A DNA stretch of 26,394 bases, taken from assembly GCF_001279695.1 (NCBI RefSeq), contig NZ_LGDD01000003.1, forward strand, positions 1-26,394. The letters are read 5' to 3'. This stretch comes from Streptomyces sp. WM6378. GTDB lineage: Bacteria; Actinomycetota; Actinomycetes; Streptomycetales; Streptomycetaceae. Positions 1 through 7,494 of this stretch are shown piece by piece. The notes under the pieces were generated by a model. The model saw nothing but the letters and a program-made list of their open reading frames with translations, made no database searches and was not told the DNA's origin. Each line of letters opens with the position of its first letter. Positions within the stretch are counted from its first letter, which is position 1. Made by a program: the position numbers and the translations under genes.

Positions 1-2
1 CC

Positions 3-125
3 GTCGAGCGGCTCGCATGGCTGGCCGTACCCCACCGGGACCGAGAGGTCACAACCCTATCCACCAGGGCTGCAGAAGGGATGGTCCTCTAGTGAGCATG
101 GCCAGCGAGAAGTAGATGAATGGCT
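3..125. other. Left edge, no recognisable gene
   Basis: The first bases hold a short open stretch on the plus strand (reading VERLAWLAVPHRDREV and ending at a TAG near 90) that could be the tail of a gene beginning outside the window. I do not recognise it. Nothing else is visible before the transposase remnant. Confidence 0.2.
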
Positions 126-259
126 CGCTGGAGGCGGGCAGCGTCTCGAAGGCGCGCACCAGACGCCGTGATCGCATCAGCCCGCCTGCGTGCGCTCCAC
201 ACACCACCGTCTCGGCAGCACCGCGAACCCCGTCATGTCGTCACTGCGTTTGACGATCC

Positions 260-540
260 GCCGTGGTCCGGCTCAGCCCGGCGCACGACGCGACCGCGAT
301 CACTGCCGGCCAGCTCCGAGGAGTCATTGAACAGCTCATCACCGCAGGCCAGTGGCAGGCTGGGGACCCGGATATCGTGATGGTCAGCGATGCAGGCTAC
401 GACGTCACTTGCCTGGCCTGGGTCCTTCGCGACCTGCCTATCGAGTTGGTCGGCCGAGTCCGCTCCGACCGCGTCATGCGTCTGCCGAACCCACCGCGGA
501 TGCAGGGCGTCAACGGCTGGCCACCCAAGCACGGTGGGCG
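260..540 (+). pseudogene. IS701-like transposase fragment
   Basis: The plus-strand reading from about 260 gives a coherent stretch with the segments ITAGQLRGVIEQLITAGQW, then GDPDIVMVSDAGYD and VGRVRSDRVMRLPNPP, ending at PPKHGG. These resemble the middle of actinobacterial IS701-type DDE transposases, in which an Asp sits in a DAGYD motif. Full-length members have roughly 400 residues or more, so this is about a quarter of one. Before 260 the reading frame is not recognisable, and after about 540 it turns into unrelated sequence, so both ends are missing. No terminal repeats were found. The family call is by eye; the decayed state is clear. Confidence 0.6.
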
Positions 541-703
541 CCGAGCAGTGCCGCGCGCGCTGCGTTCACCGGGCCCTCCACGGCAGGTTGGTTGGCAAGC
601 CGTCGTCGCGTGCTCTGATCAACTGGCCCGAGGGTCCGGCTGACGTGGACCGGCAGGGGTCGTGCAGGTCTGTCCCCGGGTGCCCCGGGCTGGGCGGCGC
701 TAT

Positions 704-736
704 GCCCCCGGCGCGGCGAGAGCGCGTGCCGGGGGC
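704..736 (-). terminator. Stem-loop terminator of the secreted protein gene
   Basis: Arms GCCCCCGGC (704-712) and GCCGGGGGC (728-736) pair perfectly over 9 bp around a short loop. The hairpin lies 13 bases beyond the stop codon of the minus-strand gene at 750-1106. There is no U tract, as is usual for Streptomyces terminators. Confidence 0.65.
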
Positions 737-749
737 GGAGGTGTGCGTC

Positions 750-1106
750 TCAGGGCTGGTAGATCGACTTGAACTTGATGTTGTTTCCGAGTTTCTGGCC
801 GGCTTCCACCTTCGTCTTCACGCCGAGGCACTCCTCCTCGGTGAAGACGTAGAGATAGCTGGCGGTGTGGTTGCTGGGTGCCCAGGCGAACTGCAGAGGC
901 TTGTTCTCGACCTCGGGGATTTCGATGCACACCGTCTCGGGCATGGTCAGGTTGTCGGGGTAGGTCCCGTTCTTCGCCTTTTTCGGAAAGAGCGGGTCGC
1001 CGTACTTGTAGGCCAGGTAGCCGTTGTCCGCGTGGGCCGAGGTAGGCACAGCCACCATCAGGGCGAGGGCGCCGAGAGCGGCGCCGAGAGTGTGTCGCAG
1101 ACGCAT
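750..1106 (-). CDS. Small secreted protein of unknown function
   Basis: The protein has 118 residues. Residues 1-26 form a Sec signal peptide: basic MRLRH, a hydrophobic stretch (LGAALGALALMVAV) and a cleavage site after AHA. The mature part of about 92 residues has two cysteines (in ETVCIEI and EEECLGV) that could form a disulfide, and many lysines near its ends. The ATG at 1106 was chosen because AGAAGGAAA lies just upstream and the signal peptide starts there; the frame stays open further upstream but without a plausible signal. A terminator follows. It resembles the many small exported Streptomyces proteins without assigned role; no catalytic motif is seen. It sits alone between two transposase remnants, so it may have arrived with them. 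Confidence 0.75.
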   Translation of the reverse strand: MRLRHTLGAALGALALMVAVPTSAHADNGYLAYKYGDPLFPKKAKNGTYPDNLTMPETVCIEIPEVENKPLQFAWAPSNHTASYLYVFTEEECLGVKTKVEAGQKLGNNIKFKSIYQP

Positions 1107-1251
1107 ACGGAGTTTTCCTTCTGTGCAGCGGCAGCCGACCGGCGGCCGGCCATCCGCCGTGAGCATGGCCAGCAAGCCCTTTCCGTACGCCGCCAACCCG
1201 CAGGCGCCCGGACGCGATCAGAGGGGCGCCCAAGAGGGACTTCAGCACCTG

Positions 1252-1784
1252 CTGTGGGCGAATGCGCGCCCCTTCGTACGGGTCACCGAGCGGGGCGGGC
1301 CCGAACGCGGCTACCAGGGCAGCGACCAGCCCGTGCGCACCTACGTCGCCGGACTGCGGGCCGGCACCGTCGAACCCGCCCGGCGGCGCCTTCCCCCCCC
1401 CGCCCACGCAAGATCACTAAATGGATCATGCTGCCCCGCGGTGCCCTGAAGCGCGAGGAGGAGGACGAACTCCTGGCCATACGCCTGGCCTGCCCGGACA
1501 TCGCCGAGGCCTGCGCCCGCACCTTCCACGACCTGCTCCAACACCGCCGCGGCCACCAACTGCTGGCATGGGTCCGCGAAGCCGAGCGCGACGCACCGCC
1601 CTCGATCCTCGCCTTCGCGCAGGGCCTATGCCTCGACCTCGGCGCCGTCACCGCCGGCCTCACCCTCCCCTGGAGCTCGGGCATCGTGGAGGGCCACGTC
1701 AACTGCATCAAGACCATCAAGCGACAGATGTACGGCCGAGCCTCGTTCCGCCTCCTCCGCACCCGGATCCTGCTCCGATCGTGA
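1252..1784 (+). pseudogene. ISL3-family transposase, C-terminal part, frameshifted
   Basis: The C-terminal half of an ISL3-type DDE transposase is readable: RKITKWIM, the central FHDLLQHRRGHQLLAW region, then SILAFAQGL, AVTAGLTLPWSSGIVEGHVN and IKTIKRQMYGRASFRLLR. The NS/SSGIVEGHVNxIKxxKRQMYGRA block is the family signature around the last catalytic Glu. Upstream, the segment GYQGSDQPVRTYVAGLRAG continues the same protein but in another frame; the change falls at a run of nine C at 1393-1401 and corresponds to one missing base. The N-terminal half (zinc ribbon and HTH) is absent. The element is therefore dead by truncation, whatever the status of the frameshift. Confidence 0.75.
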
Positions 1785-1877
1785 CCTGGGGATTCACGGA
1801 ATCGACGCCTGAACCAATTACGTGGGCGTCCACAAGAAGGGCAGGACGCGCTGGGCCTGAACTACCTGGCATCGGTG

Positions 1878-2903
1878 TCAGTTGGACAAAGAGGCCACCA
1901 GTTCCTCCTTGCCGGTGACTCCCGTTTTCCGGTAGATCGCTTTGAGATGGTCGTTGACCGTGTGCTGAGACAGGTTCAGTCGGCGCGCGATCTGTTTCAC
2001 GGGTTCACCGTGCATGATGTGATCGAGGACGGCCCGTTCTCTGCTGGTGATGCCGTACCAGGCGATGACAGCCGGAAGCAGGAGATCGGTGGCAGCCGAC
2101 TGAATAGTGAGGGCAAGGCGGCCGGGTTCGCCACCGTCCAGTGCCTGTGCCTGCAGGGTGATCCATCCGTGCGGAGTGGGAATTCTGCTCAGGGCTTCTG
2201 ATCCGGCGCGGCGCGCGGCTGCCACAACGCTCAATAAATGCCCGGTGAGTTGGTTCTCCCTGAGTCTCGCATGATCCGGAGCGAAGCCTGTGATCCAGGT
2301 GCGGCCGGTCGACGTCATGGCCTCGATCGAATTGTCACTGCCGACGATCAACACCGCCGGTGCCAGCTCCGGATGGGCCGGCGCTAGCCGTTGTCCGGTG
2401 ACAAACCGTTTCACTGCCGCGGCCAATGGGATCCGAAGTCTTTCGGCGCACAGGGCGTCGGCAAGGGAGAAGGGTGCGCGACGACGTTCCCGTACGAATG
2501 CCATACCGCCCCAGGCTCTCCCGTCCAGAGTGAGCGCCACGCTCAGATCACTGCCGACGCCCTCCGCCGCCATGATCTCGTGCTGGCGAGCGCTGAACTC
2601 GTTGCAAGGTGCATCAGTGCCGAAGATCCCGATGGGACGGGGGCCGTTGATCAGGGCGGCGAAGGGATTCGGGTCGAGGCCGGCCACGTGGTTGAGCGAC
2701 AACTCGTAGCCGGCTTGGGTGCCGTACGTATGCCGTGTGGCGGCGAAGGCCACCGTGCCGGTGATCGGATCGAGTCCGAACAACGCATATCCGTCGTGCG
2801 GCAGCATGGGCCGGATCGCGTGGGACAGTCCGCTCGCGAGATCCGGCAGAGTGCCCGACTGTTCGACAGCCGGAAACATCGATCGAGAAAACGGGTCCGT
2901 CAT
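1878..2903 (-). CDS. LuxR-type transcriptional regulator (long paralogue)
   Basis: A regulator of 341 residues with a C-terminal LuxR/GerE helix-turn-helix: ITSRERAVLDHI, then VKQIARRLNLSQHTVNDHLKAIYRKTGV, about residues 278-335. The N-terminal two thirds looks like a GAF-type sensor fold (motifs LPHDGYALFGLD and WGGMAFVRE). No receiver domain or phosphoacceptor Asp is visible, so it probably senses a ligand or acts as an orphan regulator. It is paralogous to the regulator at 3339-4229 and points away from it. The start is uncertain: ATG at 2903 or GTG two codons upstream at 2909, neither with a good Shine-Dalgarno site. Its codons look less GC-rich than those of the cluster at 4317-10256. 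It probably regulates that cluster, but only position and paralogy support this. Confidence 0.88.
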   Translation of the reverse strand: MTDPFSRSMFPAVEQSGTLPDLASGLSHAIRPMLPHDGYALFGLDPITGTVAFAATRHTYGTQAGYELSLNHVAGLDPNPFAALINGPRPIGIFGTDAPCNEFSARQHEIMAAEGVGSDLSVALTLDGRAWGGMAFVRERRRAPFSLADALCAERLRIPLAAAVKRFVTGQRLAPAHPELAPAVLIVGSDNSIEAMTSTGRTWITGFAPDHARLRENQLTGHLLSVVAAARRAGSEALSRIPTPHGWITLQAQALDGGEPGRLALTIQSAATDLLLPAVIAWYGITSRERAVLDHIMHGEPVKQIARRLNLSQHTVNDHLKAIYRKTGVTGKEELVASLSN

Positions 2904-2909
2904 GGCCAC

Positions 2910-3338
2910 TTGACGAGCGTAACCGAGTCAGCGCTGCGGAATCGCTGAAGCCCGCGGTCCGCTTTTCCAGGGGAAGAGGAACTGGATCCTGTGCCGTGCA
3001 TTGCTTGAACCACCGAGTCGACCCCCTCGCAACGGCCGTCATCTGTGCCGTATTCTCCGCCAATCCATGGTCACCAACTGGTGGCTCTCAGTCGGCGTGA
3101 CGCGCGGACAACTCCATGATTTCCAGGCGGAGATGATGCATCCGCGCCTGGTCAGGGACGACCGCACCCATCCGGTCTACGAGGACTGGCCGCAAAAGGC
3201 TCCCGGGCTCCAACGGAAGCTGTCCTGATCCGGCGTCGCCCACATGAGTGGAGCGGCGCATGGGCCGAGCAGGGCGGGAGAGCTATACGGAGCGACTCCC
3301 GCGGGACGCGGGAATCCCGGAACCCGGGGGAGTGGGGT
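2910..3338. other. Region between the two LuxR genes
   Basis: About 430 bp between divergent starts. It must carry the promoters of both regulators, but no convincing -35/-10 pair stands out. An open frame at 3067-3228 (53 codons from ATG, listed separately) is the only possible gene. The last 40 bases before 3339 are rich in G and C runs (GGGAATCCCGG and CCCGGGGG) and include the Shine-Dalgarno site of the second regulator. Confidence 0.5.
3067..3228 (+). CDS. Possible small protein or gene remnant, unrecognised
   Basis: A 53-codon frame from ATG with mostly G or C at third positions and ordinary composition (VTNWWLSVGVTRGQLHDFQ..., ending GLQRKLS). No Shine-Dalgarno site precedes the ATG and I know no family for it. 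It may be the tail of a decayed gene or chance. It lies upstream of and codirectional with the second LuxR gene. Confidence 0.2.
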   Translation: MVTNWWLSVGVTRGQLHDFQAEMMHPRLVRDDRTHPVYEDWPQKAPGLQRKLS

Positions 3339-4229
3339 ATGCCTGACCTCCGGGGGAGCGTCACCCAGACGGAAGAGTTCCGGCGCGGCCTGCTGGCCGC
3401 CGCGGCCCGGGCCACCACCGTCGCCGAGCTCGCCACCGAGCTCTCCCGCCGGCTGGAGCGCTTCCTGCCGCACGACGGCTACACGCTGGCCGGCCTCGAT
3501 CCGCTCACCGGCGTCGGCTGCCTCCGCCACGACCTCCAGCCCTCCAAGGGCCCCGGAAGCGAGCTGTCCATCGCGCTGAGCCTGCGGGGCAGGGTGTGGG
3601 GCGGCCTGGTCCTGCTGCGGGGGGACGACGGCCCCCCGTTCTCGGAGACGGAGGCCCGGTGCGCCGAGCGGCTCGCGGGTCCGCTCTCTGCCGCCCTGCG
3701 GCAGTACGTGGCCGGGAAGCCGCTGCGCCCTGGCCGGCGCGGGCTGTTCCCCGGCGTGATCGTCATCGGCCCGGACGACACGATCAAGGGCATGACGTCG
3801 ACGGCGCGCACCTGGCTGCACGAGTTCCTCCCCGAGACCCCGCCGGCGAAGGACGACGAACTGCCCCATCTGCTCTGGGGCATCACGTACTTCACCCGGC
3901 GCACCCGCGCCACCGCGCTCAGCAGGATCCCGACCCGCGCGGGGTGGGTCGCGGTGCACGCGCAGTTGCTCGACGGCGAGGAGGGGGACATCGTCATCAC
4001 CTTCCAGTCCGCCCCGGCCTCCCAGCTCTTACCGGCGATCTTCGTCTGGTACGGGTTCACACCGCGCGAGCAGGCCATCGTCGAGTGCCTCATGGGGGGC
4101 CTCGCGACCAAGCACATCGCCCGGCTCCTCGGCATGTCCCCGCACACGGTCTCCGGCCATCTGCGCTCGGTCTACCGCAAGACGGGCACGGGCGGCCGCG
4201 AGGAACTCATCGCCGGGCTGCGGCAGTAG
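3339..4229 (+). CDS. LuxR-type transcriptional regulator (short paralogue)
   Basis: A regulator of 296 residues with the same architecture as the gene at 1878-2903: LPHDGYTLAGLD and RVWGGLVLLR in the N-terminal sensor region and a GerE-type HTH (FTPREQAIVECL, then KHIARLLGMSPHTVSGHLRSVYRKTG) at about residues 233-290. Compared with its paralogue it lacks about 46 residues between the first GAF-like strands and the SELSIALSLRGRVWGG segment, so its ligand pocket must differ or be missing. The ATG at 3339 follows a good GGGGGAG site. It converges on the radical SAM gene and shares a hairpin terminator with it. A cluster-situated regulator is the natural reading; the target is unknown. Confidence 0.9.
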   Translation: MPDLRGSVTQTEEFRRGLLAAAARATTVAELATELSRRLERFLPHDGYTLAGLDPLTGVGCLRHDLQPSKGPGSELSIALSLRGRVWGGLVLLRGDDGPPFSETEARCAERLAGPLSAALRQYVAGKPLRPGRRGLFPGVIVIGPDDTIKGMTSTARTWLHEFLPETPPAKDDELPHLLWGITYFTRRTRATALSRIPTRAGWVAVHAQLLDGEEGDIVITFQSAPASQLLPAIFVWYGFTPREQAIVECLMGGLATKHIARLLGMSPHTVSGHLRSVYRKTGTGGREELIAGLRQ

Positions 4230-4239
4230 CACGCGACGA

Positions 4240-4287
4240 GCGCGCCGGGCGGGGCCGTGCTCTCGCGGGAGATCCTGCCCGGCGCGC
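4240..4287. terminator. Bidirectional terminator between convergent genes
   Basis: Arms GCGCGCCGGGC (4240-4250) and GCCCGGCGCGC (4277-4287) are an exact 11-bp inverted repeat around a 26-base loop, which itself holds a small TCTCGCGGGAGA hairpin. It lies between the stop of the plus-strand LuxR gene (4229) and the stop of the minus-strand radical SAM gene (4317), as expected for a shared terminator. Confidence 0.6.
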
Positions 4288-4316
4288 CGACCGCCGGTTC
4301 TCTCGTGCCGGGTGCT

Positions 4317-5528
4317 TCAGTCCAGCGCCCGCCGTTCCAGCAGCGCGCGGTCGAGCCGACGGGTCACGTCGTCCACCAGTCCGAGCGCCGTGAGCCGTTC
4401 CTCGATGTACTCCTGCACGGGCAGCACCACACCGCACACGGACAGGCCGGTCACGGGATCCCGCCACCGCTGCTCCGGCGTGGATTCCGCGGCGAAGAAG
4501 CCCGAACAGGAGCCGTGGAAGCGGCAGCCGGTGCAGGTTTCGCGGACCCGCTGCCGCGACTGGCGCAGCGCCTCGGCGAAGGAGGCGGAGCGGCGCGTCG
4601 AGGACAGCGATTGGGTGAAGATGTTGCCGTGGCACAGCGCCGGGTCGTAGGCGTCGCCGTTGGAGTACACCGAACCGTCCGTGTCGATGACGAGGATGGT
4701 CTCCGAGAGCTCCTTGTCGTAGTAACGGCGGTTGTCCGCGCCCGACAGGGCGTGGACAACCTGGGCCGCATAGCCTTCGATGGGCTCGACGTTGATGAAG
4801 CTGTCCGAGACCAGCCAGCGGTCGGTGAGCGTCTTGAACGCGTCGACGATCTCCTCCGCCGCGAGTTCGTGCACCGCCTGCTGCCCCGGATAGCCCGTCC
4901 GGTAGATCGGCAGGAGCCGAAAGCCCATGTCCATGTCCTCGAAGAAGCGGTGGATCTCGGTGACATGGGGTGCCGTGGAGCGGGAGAGCACGGTGATGCA
5001 CCCGAAGTTCAGGCCCTCGTCCATGAGGCGCTGCATATGGGCGAGGACCCGCGGCTGCGCCTGACGGCCGGCGACGTTCACCCGCTGGCCGCCCACGAGG
5101 TCCACGGAGACGCCCACGTCGTCGAAGACGTCCTTCATCAGGGCGAGGTCGTCGTCGGTGAGCCGATAGAGGTTGGTCTGGACGGAGTTGCCGTACGGAA
5201 TGGAGGCGGCCTCCAGGAACTCCTCCTGGGCCCGTTTGACCTCGCGGTAGAAGTCCGGGGGCATCAGCAGGGGCTCGCCGCCGTGCCATACGAAGTCCGC
5301 CGTTCTGCCCGGCTGGTCGGACAGCCACTCGCCCACGTGCCGGATCATGTTTCTGACCTGCGCCACCGTCATCGCGGTCCGGTCGCCGAGGGATGGGAAC
5401 TCGTAGCAGTAGCGACAGCGCAGATTGCAGAACTTCGAGACCTTGACGACGAGTTGGAGGTAGGGCGGCATCGGCTCATGCGACCCCGCCTCCACTTCCC
5501 CCCGCTCCGGGGAGGCGTCGACGCTCAT
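4317..5528 (-). CDS. Radical SAM/SPASM peptide-modifying enzyme
   Basis: The protein has 403 residues. CNLRCRYC at 34-41 is the CX3CX2C motif that binds the SAM-reducing 4Fe-4S cluster, and WHGGEPLL at 81-88 is the GGEP-type SAM-binding motif. The C-terminal part has Cys299, CTGC at 332-335, Cys341 and Cys365, a SPASM/twitch-like set for auxiliary clusters, closest by eye to the FxsB type of RiPP maturases. Such enzymes make C-C or thioether crosslinks in ribosomal peptides. The gene starts at ATG 5528 within an ATGA overlap with the stop of the 133-residue gene and lacks its own Shine-Dalgarno site, so the two are probably translationally coupled. This makes that protein the first candidate for substrate or partner. 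The enzyme class is clear; the reaction and substrate are inferred. Confidence 0.93.
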   Translation of the reverse strand: MSVDASPERGEVEAGSHEPMPPYLQLVVKVSKFCNLRCRYCYEFPSLGDRTAMTVAQVRNMIRHVGEWLSDQPGRTADFVWHGGEPLLMPPDFYREVKRAQEEFLEAASIPYGNSVQTNLYRLTDDDLALMKDVFDDVGVSVDLVGGQRVNVAGRQAQPRVLAHMQRLMDEGLNFGCITVLSRSTAPHVTEIHRFFEDMDMGFRLLPIYRTGYPGQQAVHELAAEEIVDAFKTLTDRWLVSDSFINVEPIEGYAAQVVHALSGADNRRYYDKELSETILVIDTDGSVYSNGDAYDPALCHGNIFTQSLSSTRRSASFAEALRQSRQRVRETCTGCRFHGSCSGFFAAESTPEQRWRDPVTGLSVCGVVLPVQEYIEERLTALGLVDDVTRRLDRALLERRALD

Positions 5529-5926
5529 GCGGGCTCGGCGCCGAGCGTCAGCCTCAGCCGCAGATACGCCTCCCTGACGCTCAGCCTGCTCGGTGCCGGT
5601 GCCGATTCCTGGCCGCCGCGGCGGGAGGCGAGTCCCGAGCGGCGCGGCCCCTTGTCTCCGAACCGCTCGTGCCAGGGGCCGCCGCCGCGCGGGCTCTCGA
5701 CCCAGAAGTCCGGGTAGTCGGGCCACATCCGTACCGGGGGCCGCAGCTCGTCGACGATCGCCTGCCGCTCCAGCCGTTCCGGCAGCTGCCCGGCCTCCTC
5801 GGCGGCCTCCGGCGCCACGGGCTGCCCCGCGCGGTGCAGCGCGAGGAGGCGCAGATAGGCGCTCCGGGAGGGGCTGCTCGGCTCGTGAGATCCCGGTTCC
5901 CTGATGTCCCGCTTCGATTCAGCCAT
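5525..5926 (-). CDS. 133-residue protein coupled to the radical SAM enzyme, candidate precursor or partner
   Basis: I do not recognise a family. The ATG at 5926 follows GAGGAA with 8-base spacing, and the stop overlaps the radical SAM start (ATGA). The protein is charged and soluble, without signal or membrane segments. Two copies of a similar motif lie near its ends: SAYLRLLAL at 22-30 and EAYLRLRLTL at 119-128. Between them is an aromatic cluster, WPDYPDFW at 68-75, followed by Gly- and Arg-rich sequence. Three-residue aromatic-X-Asp units are the kind of site that radical SAM cyclophane-forming maturases of the triceptide type act on, so this could be the core. Alternatively it is a recognition or chaperone protein for a substrate encoded elsewhere. 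It has no Cys, which argues against sactipeptide-type thioethers on it. Confidence 0.75.
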   Translation of the reverse strand: MAESKRDIREPGSHEPSSPSRSAYLRLLALHRAGQPVAPEAAEEAGQLPERLERQAIVDELRPPVRMWPDYPDFWVESPRGGGPWHERFGDKGPRRSGLASRRGGQESAPAPSRLSVREAYLRLRLTLGAEPA

Positions 5927-6002
5927 GCCGGCCGTTCCTCGCTTCCTCGGTCCAGTGGTGCGTCCGCCCGGACTGCCGGGCCTCTCCAGTCGTACGCAAC
6001 TC

Positions 6003-6031
6003 AGGTAAGGCGGTGCGAAAGCCCGCGCCAA
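6003..6031 (-). promoter_or_regulatory. Possible promoter of the 133-residue/radical SAM operon
   Basis: On the minus strand TTGGCG (6031-6026) and TTACCT (6008-6003) are 17 bases apart and would give a 5' leader of about 70 bases. The -10 match is weak. The -35 box directly abuts the inverted repeat at 6031-6051. Confidence 0.25.
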
Positions 6032-6051
6032 CCCCCCAATATTCGGGGGGT
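6031..6051. promoter_or_regulatory. Inverted repeat in the divergent promoter region, probable operator
   Basis: Arms ACCCCCC (6031-6037) and GGGGGGT (6045-6051) flank AATATTC, giving a 21-bp near-palindrome with an AT centre, unusual against the GC-rich background. It sits about 105 bp from the start of the leftward 133-residue gene and about 110 bp from the start of the rightward gene, a position from which one regulator could control both arms. The two LuxR-type proteins next door are the obvious candidates. The shape, G/C arms around an A/T core, resembles sites of some LuxR-type regulators, but this is inference. Confidence 0.45.
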
Positions 6052-6160
6052 GTCGAGGGCGGAGTCGCCCCGTAAGACTGGTCGCCGGGTCACAGCGAGT
6101 TCACAGCAACCGGCCCCGGACCGGCGCTGGTTCGGGATCGGCCAGGGACAGGAGATGGGC

Positions 6161-6907
6161 ATGATGCTTGCCTCGACAACGGCGGCCGCGGTCAAGAGCG
6201 TGCAGGTGGTGACCGTGCCGCCCGACGCCGCGGGAGTGACGGACGGCGGCCTGCTGCCGCCGGCGGGATCCGTGGTGATCTATGTGGGCGACGTTTCGGC
6301 GCCCGAGTGGCAACGGCTGCGCGCGGCGGCCCTCGACGGCGACTGGAAGGCCGTCCGCGACACCGCCATTCCCCAACACCCCACACCCGGCGCCGAGTTG
6401 GTAGCCGCGTCGATCCCCTTCGACTTGGTCTGCGCGGGGCATGTGATGGTGCGCGACCTGGCCCTGCCGCACGGAGTCCCGTTCAGGACGCTCACCTTCC
6501 CCTACACCGGCGGCCCCATCCGGGATACCGACTTCGGGATCGTCGAGCACACCGACCGCGGCGCCCCCGCGGTCCGCGCCACCTACCTCATGATGCGCCG
6601 GGCGCCCCAACTGACGCGTCTGGAGCGGCAGTTGCTGGACGGCATGGACCCCGAGGAGCGCCACGTCCACATGGGGCGGCCCGAGCCGTGTCAGACCCTG
6701 ACCGCGATGGACGCCCTGACCGACGGCATCGGGCGGGCGGCGCAGGACGCGGTCCGCGAGAAGCACGCGCGCGGGGGATACGCCCGGGACGAGGGCGCGA
6801 CGATGCTCTCGGAGAGCGAGATCACGGAGATCGCGGGCGAGTCGGGCGGCCCCGCGGCCTCGGTGGCCGATCTGCTCGCCACGCGCCGGCGCCACTTCTC
6901 CTACTAG
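6161..6907 (+). CDS. Unrecognised 248-residue protein, first gene of the rightward operon
   Basis: Start ATG at 6161 lies 6 bases after AGGAG; ATG at 6155 and 6164 are alternatives. I cannot assign a family. No signal peptide or membrane segment is evident after the start. The first half contains VVIYVGDVSAPEWQRLRAAALDGDWKAVRD and hydrophobic patches. The second half is rich in charged helices (LTRLERQLLDGMDPEERHVHMGRPEP) and ends with SVADLLATRRRHFSY, a basic-aromatic tail after a flexible GESGGPAAS stretch. A protein with a disordered linker and a short distinctive C-terminus, encoded opposite a radical SAM enzyme and just before membrane processing and export genes, could be a large precursor. 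It could equally be a structural or immunity protein of the system. Confidence 0.8.
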   Translation: MMLASTTAAAVKSVQVVTVPPDAAGVTDGGLLPPAGSVVIYVGDVSAPEWQRLRAAALDGDWKAVRDTAIPQHPTPGAELVAASIPFDLVCAGHVMVRDLALPHGVPFRTLTFPYTGGPIRDTDFGIVEHTDRGAPAVRATYLMMRRAPQLTRLERQLLDGMDPEERHVHMGRPEPCQTLTAMDALTDGIGRAAQDAVREKHARGGYARDEGATMLSESEITEIAGESGGPAASVADLLATRRRHFSY

Positions 6908-6918
6908 CGGGCCGCCCC

Positions 6919-7494
6919 GTGGTCTCCCTCCTGGTGGCCGTCGTGCTGGCGGCGTGGCTGCTGCTGACCGTGGTGGCGGCGTTGCCCCGGATCGGCAAAA
7001 CGGCCCGGCGGCACGTCCCCGACTGGTTCGCGCCGCTCCTGCCCGCCTGGACGTTCTTCGCGCCCAATCCGGCGACGAAGGACAAGGTGCTGATGTACCG
7101 GGACATCCTCGCCAACGACACTGTTGGCCCGCTGCGTCTCGTCCTGCCGGAAGGTGGGGCGAGGGGCAGGCCCGGCAAGGCGCTGTTCGACGCGGCGTCA
7201 CAGTTGCTGCGGCGGGCGGCCGCGGGCTGGGACGAGGAGCCCGACGCCCGGATCAGGGACGCCCGGTTGATGATCAGCACCCCGTATCTGCTCCTCCTCA
7301 ACAGAGCGGCCACCGCGCCGCACGACGCCACCGCCGTCAGCTTCGAGTTCGTCATCGCGCACGCGAGCCGGCGCGACGAGGAACCCGAGGTGGTCTTCGT
7401 GTCCGCCGTGCACCGTCTCAAGGGCGCGGCGGACGGCGCGGTGGCACCCTGCGAGCCGAGCCCGAGCGCCGTGCGGGAAGGGACCCCATGCTGA
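6919..7494 (+). CDS. SdpA/DUF5819-like membrane-anchored protein
   Basis: The protein has 191 residues, starting at GTG 6919, 11 bases after the preceding stop. An N-terminal hydrophobic helix (residues 2-22) is followed by a globular part with WTFFAPNP at 44-51. A W-x-FF-xx-NP motif right after a single membrane helix is characteristic of SdpA-type proteins of the Bacillus sporulation-delaying-protein toxin system and of the actinobacterial DUF5819 family, which sit beside SdpB/HTTM membrane proteins. That partner is encoded next, with overlapping ends (ATG 7488, stop TGA 7492-7494), so the two are probably made together. In Bacillus SdpA and SdpB are both needed to mature the toxin SdpC. 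The same role here is inferred from the motif and the gene pairing, not proven. Confidence 0.7.
   Translation: MVSLLVAVVLAAWLLLTVVAALPRIGKTARRHVPDWFAPLLPAWTFFAPNPATKDKVLMYRDILANDTVGPLRLVLPEGGARGRPGKALFDAASQLLRRAAAGWDEEPDARIRDARLMISTPYLLLLNRAATAPHDATAVSFEFVIAHASRRDEEPEVVFVSAVHRLKGAADGAVAPCEPSPSAVREGTPC

Noticed and set aside
1804..1830. GACGCC ... GGCGTC stem as terminator for the long LuxR gene
   Set aside because: A six-base stem with a 15-base loop is too weak, and it lies about 50 bases away from the stop.
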